From Ophiothrix spiculata (taxonomy: Eukaryota; Echinodermata; Ophiuroidea; Amphilepidida; Ophiotrichidae): a stretch of 41,126 bases of DNA. The position numbers and the translations under genes were made by a program. The notes under the pieces were generated by a model. It worked only from the letters and a program-made list of their open reading frames with translations, had not been told where the DNA came from and did not search any database. Location: assembly GCA_000969725.1 (NCBI GenBank), contig JXSR01S060446.1. One strand, given 5' to 3'. This document shows positions 36,389-41,126 of this stretch, one piece after another; position 1 is the stretch's first letter; every line of letters starts with the position of its first letter.

Positions 36389-37256
36389 GACACAATTTAC
36401 TTGTTGAACACACCTCGCTTTCTCCATTTTGATCAAATACAATATATTGACGCTAGAGAGATTTAACAAAACGACACGTTAGCCAATCTCATATTTATGT
36501 GTTTTAAACTATAACGGAAAAATGTGATATAAATATGGAAAAGCCTGATCGAAATTTATCTTAACAGTCTCCTTGAGGGTTTAGAGCATCCTTAATGCTG
36601 AGAGCTGATGTAAAGGTGTTCTACCTCGAGGGTAAAGACCTTCAATTGGGAAGAAAATGTATTCAAAAGCCTTCCCTTGGTGATAAGGCACTTAAGATTT
36701 TGAGAAAATGAACAATTTGATGATAACTATAATAGCTATGATTAATGAATATTTAATTTGAGAAGCTTGGATTATTGTGTAATTTCTTTTCACTAACATT
36801 TTAGGAAGTACTGAGATATGAAAGAAATAAAATAAAACTGTCACGAAAGTGTTCATTTAAATTGTTTTTCTTATCAATGAATTGCTGAATTAATGTGTAT
36901 TCGACAAAATTATGTGTGTTATTTTCTTTAACTCTTGGTATTTACGATGTTTATATAGTATAACAATATCTATTTTTCTTGAAAATTAAATTTCGAATAA
37001 AGGTGTACTATTTACACTCATCAATAAAAAGAGCAATGCCCTTCATTTTCTGTATTTTCACCATTTTATTCAGATATTGATGGAGTAATGTGTTATAATC
37101 ACTGTAACTTGTAATGTACTGCTCAAAATCTCTCTTAACATTTTTCGTAGGGAATTGATGAATATGTTGTACTGATGACATATTGGAAAACTGTTAAAAG
37201 GATATTTATCATGTTAGTGAGAATAATGTGATTGTGGTTGTGAAGCTTAGTAGTGT

Positions 37257-37725
37257 ACTGCCCTACCAGGGCAAAAGGAAGTATTGGCCATTTTTTTTCT
37301 TCAAAAAATCACACTTTTTAGCATGACTCTGTAGGCCGACAACAATATCTTTCTTGTTAGTAATCATACAACCCATAAAAACACTAAAAAATTGATAAAA
37401 TGACCCTGACAGACTTGCTTCCTTTTGTCTCCATACTTAAGAGATAGGCACATGGTAATTTTGCCAAAGAATGGACAAAATTACCACGGTAAAAGGAAAT
37501 ATTGACCACAAAATTAATCAATTATTGATTATTTTTAGCCAATTAGTCACATTGTTTATGCTCTATTGTTGTTATGTCAGTATAAATAATAAATTAACCT
37601 CACTATAATACAAATAAGTAAAATAATAATAATGAGTATTGATGAAATTCCACAAAATGTGTTTTAGGTCCATAACTCAAAAACATGAAAATGGTCAATA
37701 CTTCCTTTTGCCTTGGTAGGGCAGT
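37257..37725. mobile_element. ~470-bp MITE with ACTGCCCTACCA termini
   Basis: The left end, ACTGCCCTACCAGGGCAAAA, matches the reverse complement of the right end, ACTGCCCTACCAAGGCAAAA. Pairing of about 38 bp continues through GGAAGTATTG.CCATTTT. TA near both ends is compatible with a Tc1/mariner-type parent. It lies between units B and C. The 69-codon minus frame at 37603-37812 crosses its end and is not a gene. Confidence 0.75.
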
Positions 37726-39014
37726 GTAGAGCAAATGTCTAATAGACGTTTTCAGTTTAAAGAAAAGGCACAAATAATGAGATCTTTTTATTTGTATTAG
37801 CATAAATTTCAATCATATTTTATCATATATGACAGGCTATATTTTATATCTCCCAACTGTATGTGCTGCCAAAAAGTATGTTTAATTTTATTGCGACAAT
37901 ACTCAATTCAGCACACACATCAATAATTATTTTTGTAGAAGCTTACTTCGTGTCATGCCCAGCGTCGTGTAAGAATATACAATTTAAAATACATCTTTTC
38001 AAATGAAGTAGCGCTAAACAATCTTAACACAAACCAAGCAACGTAAAATTGTAGTGCAAATATTAGGGCCAACACTTAGCAGATACCTCCATTTAAAATT
38101 CATTTGAAGAGTGTAGTCAAAGATGTTCCTATGTTACTTTTTGGTCAAAATGAGTTTCGACAGATTTGGGTGTATTGACGTTTTTGGCATTTTTTAAGAA
38201 ACTAATTGAGTGATTACACAATCAGGAGTGGTTTTCACGATTGAATAATTTGTTGGTTAAATTTTAGAAATGCTCAAAACATATCAAATCAAACATAACA
38301 TTAATCGTCTCGTCGCAAGGATGCCACATATATACCATCTTACCTAAGTAGCACAAATGGTTCAGGAGATATAAGCCACAATTCAAACAGAGGTAAAAAA
38401 AACGTGAGGTCATTTTTTTAAGATGGAATGAGTGAATAACATGTCAAATAATTATTATTTGTTTTGAGCTGTGCATTCTAATATATATATTTAGTGAATC
38501 AAGATATTTGATTTTGATATTTATTTGAATTCTAGACTTTTTAGAGCATAAATTCCTATGTGCAATTGATTGATTTTTGATGAAAAAAAAATGTTCACTT
38601 ATTTTCATATTTTGCAAATACAACAATACCCTGAAAGTTTCAAAACGATATGGAATAGAATAATACTTACACAATTACAAAAAAAAGTTATTCAATATCC
38701 TGCTTAAGTAGGTTGTATTTGCAGTTGTTTGATATGATAAGTTATCCACTGTGTGTTCATGTTATACGAGAAACATATTAATAGTTTGGGTTTATCAATC
38801 TCGTATCAGGCCTACATGGGAACAAACAGGGGTGACGAATTTACCATTTAGTTATCATCATATTGTAGACACTTAATAATGCTGGGAAAAGGTTTAGATA
38901 TTTTCATAATATTGCATTTAAGTCAAATTTTATAGTTTAAAAAACTTGATTGACAGGATTAGCGCGTCCCCTCTATCAGCATCGTATAACGCGCTGCAGA
39001 AAGTTGCAGACGCA
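37726..39014. other. Spacer between units B and C
   Basis: No gene is visible. A 76-codon minus frame at 38444-38674 is Lys-, Ile- and Ser-rich and unremarkable. No repeat is recognised. Confidence 0.4.
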
Positions 39015-39133
39015 CACCCCAAATTTTGGAGAGTTTTTCTACAAAATTATTTGCCAAGATGATGCACAAGTTAAATCTACCAAAAACTAAATTTTGAAAA
39101 AAGAAATGGTCTTCAAGCCGTTTTGCAATAATT

Positions 39134-39411
39134 ATTTACGAGCGTACTAGATATTCAGGTGAGATTTTTCGTGAGGTTGACTAGCAGAGATGATCAAAGT
39201 AATGACCCTGTAATGGATGAATTTTTACTTTCCCTTTGAAAATTCTAGCACACATTTCTTACTCACTTTGATGGTTAATGGCCTGTTAGCAGTTCACCTG
39301 TACATCTGTTCTGCACGCAAAATGGGCCTCAATTGCTTCAGGGGAATGTTAAGAGACATTTCAATCAGTACATTACTTGGTTACGCCGATTATAAAACAT
39401 CAATGCATTGA
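39134..39411 (+). pseudogene. Exon-like stretch 1, unit C (unknown protein)
   Basis: The upstream half (LDIQVRFFVRLTSRDDQSND) and the downstream half (STHFLLTLMVNGLLAVHLYI, then KMGLNCFRGMLR and GYADYKTSMH) are in different frames. One extra base relative to unit B lies in the variable segment between them. The acceptor-like site and first codons seen in A and B are absent. The downstream half is open from 39217. Confidence 0.25.
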
Positions 39412-40050
39412 TGGAATCATAAAACGAGTGTGCTGGAAATAAATAACATTGCTTTTTCGATCGACTGTAGTATTTGCAGAAGCTACATTCATGATCAAAT
39501 TTTTTTTTAAGGGACACACTTTGCAAATTAACCGACATAATAAACACGTTGTGATACTACATAATATGTTACGCTTAGATTTAAAGGATCGAGGTTTATT
39601 AGGAGATCAGAATATCATTTACAAGGCAAATCTTTGTTTGTTTGTTTGTTTGTTTTTAACTAATATATAGTTAAACAAAATAAAATCTGGCACAGTAAGT
39701 TATTATTTTTTAATTTCACCAAGAAGGAAGTACTTACTCAAGAACACTTGAGGCTTTATGGATTTGCAAATCTTATAAAATCACGAGTATTTATTTTATT
39801 ATTTTTTAAATAAACTCAAAATCATTCAGTATCCAAAGGTTTCTTTATATTATTCATTTTGTTCACATTCTAGCTGTCGAACCAAAAAGGGAAAGGTTTG
39901 AAGATAACATTTATTACAAAATAAGCTGCAAAATATTACAAGGAGTGAATTTTAATCTGAATACGTCACAGGAAAAACAAACGATCCTAAATAATTTAAT
40001 ACTTAGCATGTAAATTTTACATTTACCTTATACATTGTGTCAAATGCCAG

Positions 40051-40232
40051 GCTCAAAGATTCTTAAAAAAGCCGGACATTTGATTTATATAAATAGCGCC
40101 ATCAATAATTTGCACTTGGCTATAGATGAACACTATTTCATGGTGATCAAACAGCAGTGCAAGGGAAATGGTCCCCGTTATAATGTAACCCGCGTCAACG
40201 ACATATTCGGATATATCGCTTCCTTCAAATAA
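40051..40232 (+). pseudogene. Exon-like stretch 2, unit C (open in full)
   Basis: After an acceptor-like AAATGCCAG this is open for 60 codons: GSKILKKAGHLIYINSAINN, LHLAIDEHYFMVIKQQCKGN, then RYNVTRVNDIFGYIASFK and TAA. It is the only copy with neither stop nor frame change. No homologue is recognised. If a spliced gene exists, this would be its last exon, with the 29502-type stretch upstream, but that stretch already ends in its own stop. Confidence 0.3.
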
Positions 40233-41126
40233 AAGTCAGTTTAACTATAATTGAGAAATGTTTTAACTTTCAATTTCAAATATCACAATCAAGTACACAT
40301 AACAAAGCAAGAACAAACACAATTATACATCAGTAAAATATAACAAAATAATGATATTAAGAACGTGGTAAAGACTAAAAAGGCCTTAAAGGGCAATCCC
40401 AAAGATAGGAACAAAAAACACATTACAAGAGTTAAAAAGATGTTTTGGCTATCCTGTTACCGCAATTTAGTATATGGGAAACTTAGTTTTTACGGCTCGT
40501 GATGAATACAGATGTAAATAAGGTAGAGTTGGATTTAAAAAAGTTACTTGTCAGACTGGCATGTCTTTTCTGATTAAGGTTATTGACCTTCTTTAGACTT
40601 GAATTTCATATTTTGTTGAAAATAGACAAAACCAAACTTGTACTCGTATCCTCTGTTTTTTTCTTGTTAGAAAGGACACAATTTACTTGTTGAGCACACC
40701 TCGCTTTCACCATTTTGATCAAATACAATATATAGACGCTAGAGAGATTTAACAAAACGACACGTTAGCCAATCTCATATTTATGTGTTTTGAACTATCA
40801 CGGGAAAATGTGATATAAATATGGAAAAGCCTGATCGAAATTTATCCTAACAGTCTCCTTGAGGGTTTAAAGCATCCTTGATGCTGAGAGCTGATGTAAA
40901 GGTGTTCTACCTCGAGGGTAAAGACCTTCAATTTGGAAGAAAATGTATTCAAAAGCCTTCCCTTGGTGATAAGGCACTGAAGATTTTGAGAAAATGAACA
41001 ATTTTGTGATAACTATAATAGCTATGATTAATGAATATTTAATTTGAGAAGCTTGGATTATTGGGTAATTTCTTTTTACTGGCATTTTAGGATGAACTGA
41101 GATATATATGAAAGAACTTACGATAA

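Larger units (their letters stand above)
31985..37185 (+). repeat. Array unit B (4-5 kb tandem repeat)
   Basis: This is homologous to unit A in the same order and orientation. It is longer because of private insertions: the TTAA-flanked MITE (32033-32609), a CAA-repeat and tRNA-like block (about 35240-35430), and about 155 bp at 36233-36388. Private markers relative to A and C at 35820-36480 include CCCCAATTTAGTAAATGG and AAACTATAACGG. Confidence 0.85.
39015..41126 (+). repeat. Array unit C, cut by the window end
   Basis: This begins at the position matching about 29370 in unit A (GATGATGCACAAGTTAAAT) and continues to the window edge, so it lacks the first 2 kb of the unit, including the ~190-bp repeat. 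From about 40410 to 40850 it is almost identical to A. After about 40860 it shares B-type variants (GTAAAGGTGTTCTACC, AAGATTTTGAG, TTGAGAAGCTTGGATTATTG). Confidence 0.85.

Overview
The window is AT-rich metazoan nuclear DNA. It holds one confidently identified host gene fragment and a dense population of transposable elements and old duplications. The host fragment is the first large coding exon of a group I metabotropic glutamate receptor (mGluR1/5 type) on the minus strand at 10132-10819. It carries a signal peptide and the N-terminal half of the glutamate-binding Venus-flytrap domain, and it ends at a consensus splice donor. No further receptor exon is recognisable between that donor and the low-coordinate window edge, so about 10.1 kb of the first intron is present without its end. 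Large introns, tRNA-derived SINEs, many palindromic MITEs and a CR1/L2-like LINE fit a marine invertebrate, perhaps a mollusc; the species cannot be fixed from this sequence.

Region by region. 1-10131 is receptor intron, with a foldback repeat (1525-1790), hairpins (3039-3105, 3851-3967), a 245-bp tandem duplication holding a SINE fragment with 12-bp target-site duplications (4440-4550), a 1.7-kb long-inverted-repeat element (5612-7310) with a 0.4-kb element nested in it, and a palindromic MITE (7749-7860). A 96-bp perfect direct repeat flanks the receptor exon (8790-8885 and 11548-11643). 11096-22850 is upstream of the receptor. It holds a palindromic MITE interrupted by a LINE-tail-like insert (12177-12462), a degenerate repeat array whose motif reverses orientation (14160-14660), a nearly perfect 146-bp tandem duplication (16547-16838) and a complete-looking tRNA-derived SINE (20450-20837).

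23240-25036 is a decayed LINE on the plus strand whose reverse-transcriptase region is still readable. 26362-27264 is a 0.9-kb DNA transposon with inverted repeats of about 215 bp.

27360-41126 is the least explained part. A 4-5 kb unit occurs three times in direct orientation: A 27360-31615, B 31985-37185, and C from 39015 to beyond the window. Separate insertions, including a TTAA-flanked piggyBac-like MITE and a tRNA-like insert in B, tell the copies apart. Each unit carries two short open stretches placed like exons after acceptor-like sites. They end at the same stop codon in all three copies but match no family I recognise, and substitutions between copies do not favour silent changes. 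They are best treated as a decaying or non-coding duplicated locus until transcripts are seen. Unit C looks like a mosaic of A-like and B-like sequence, which suggests gene conversion.
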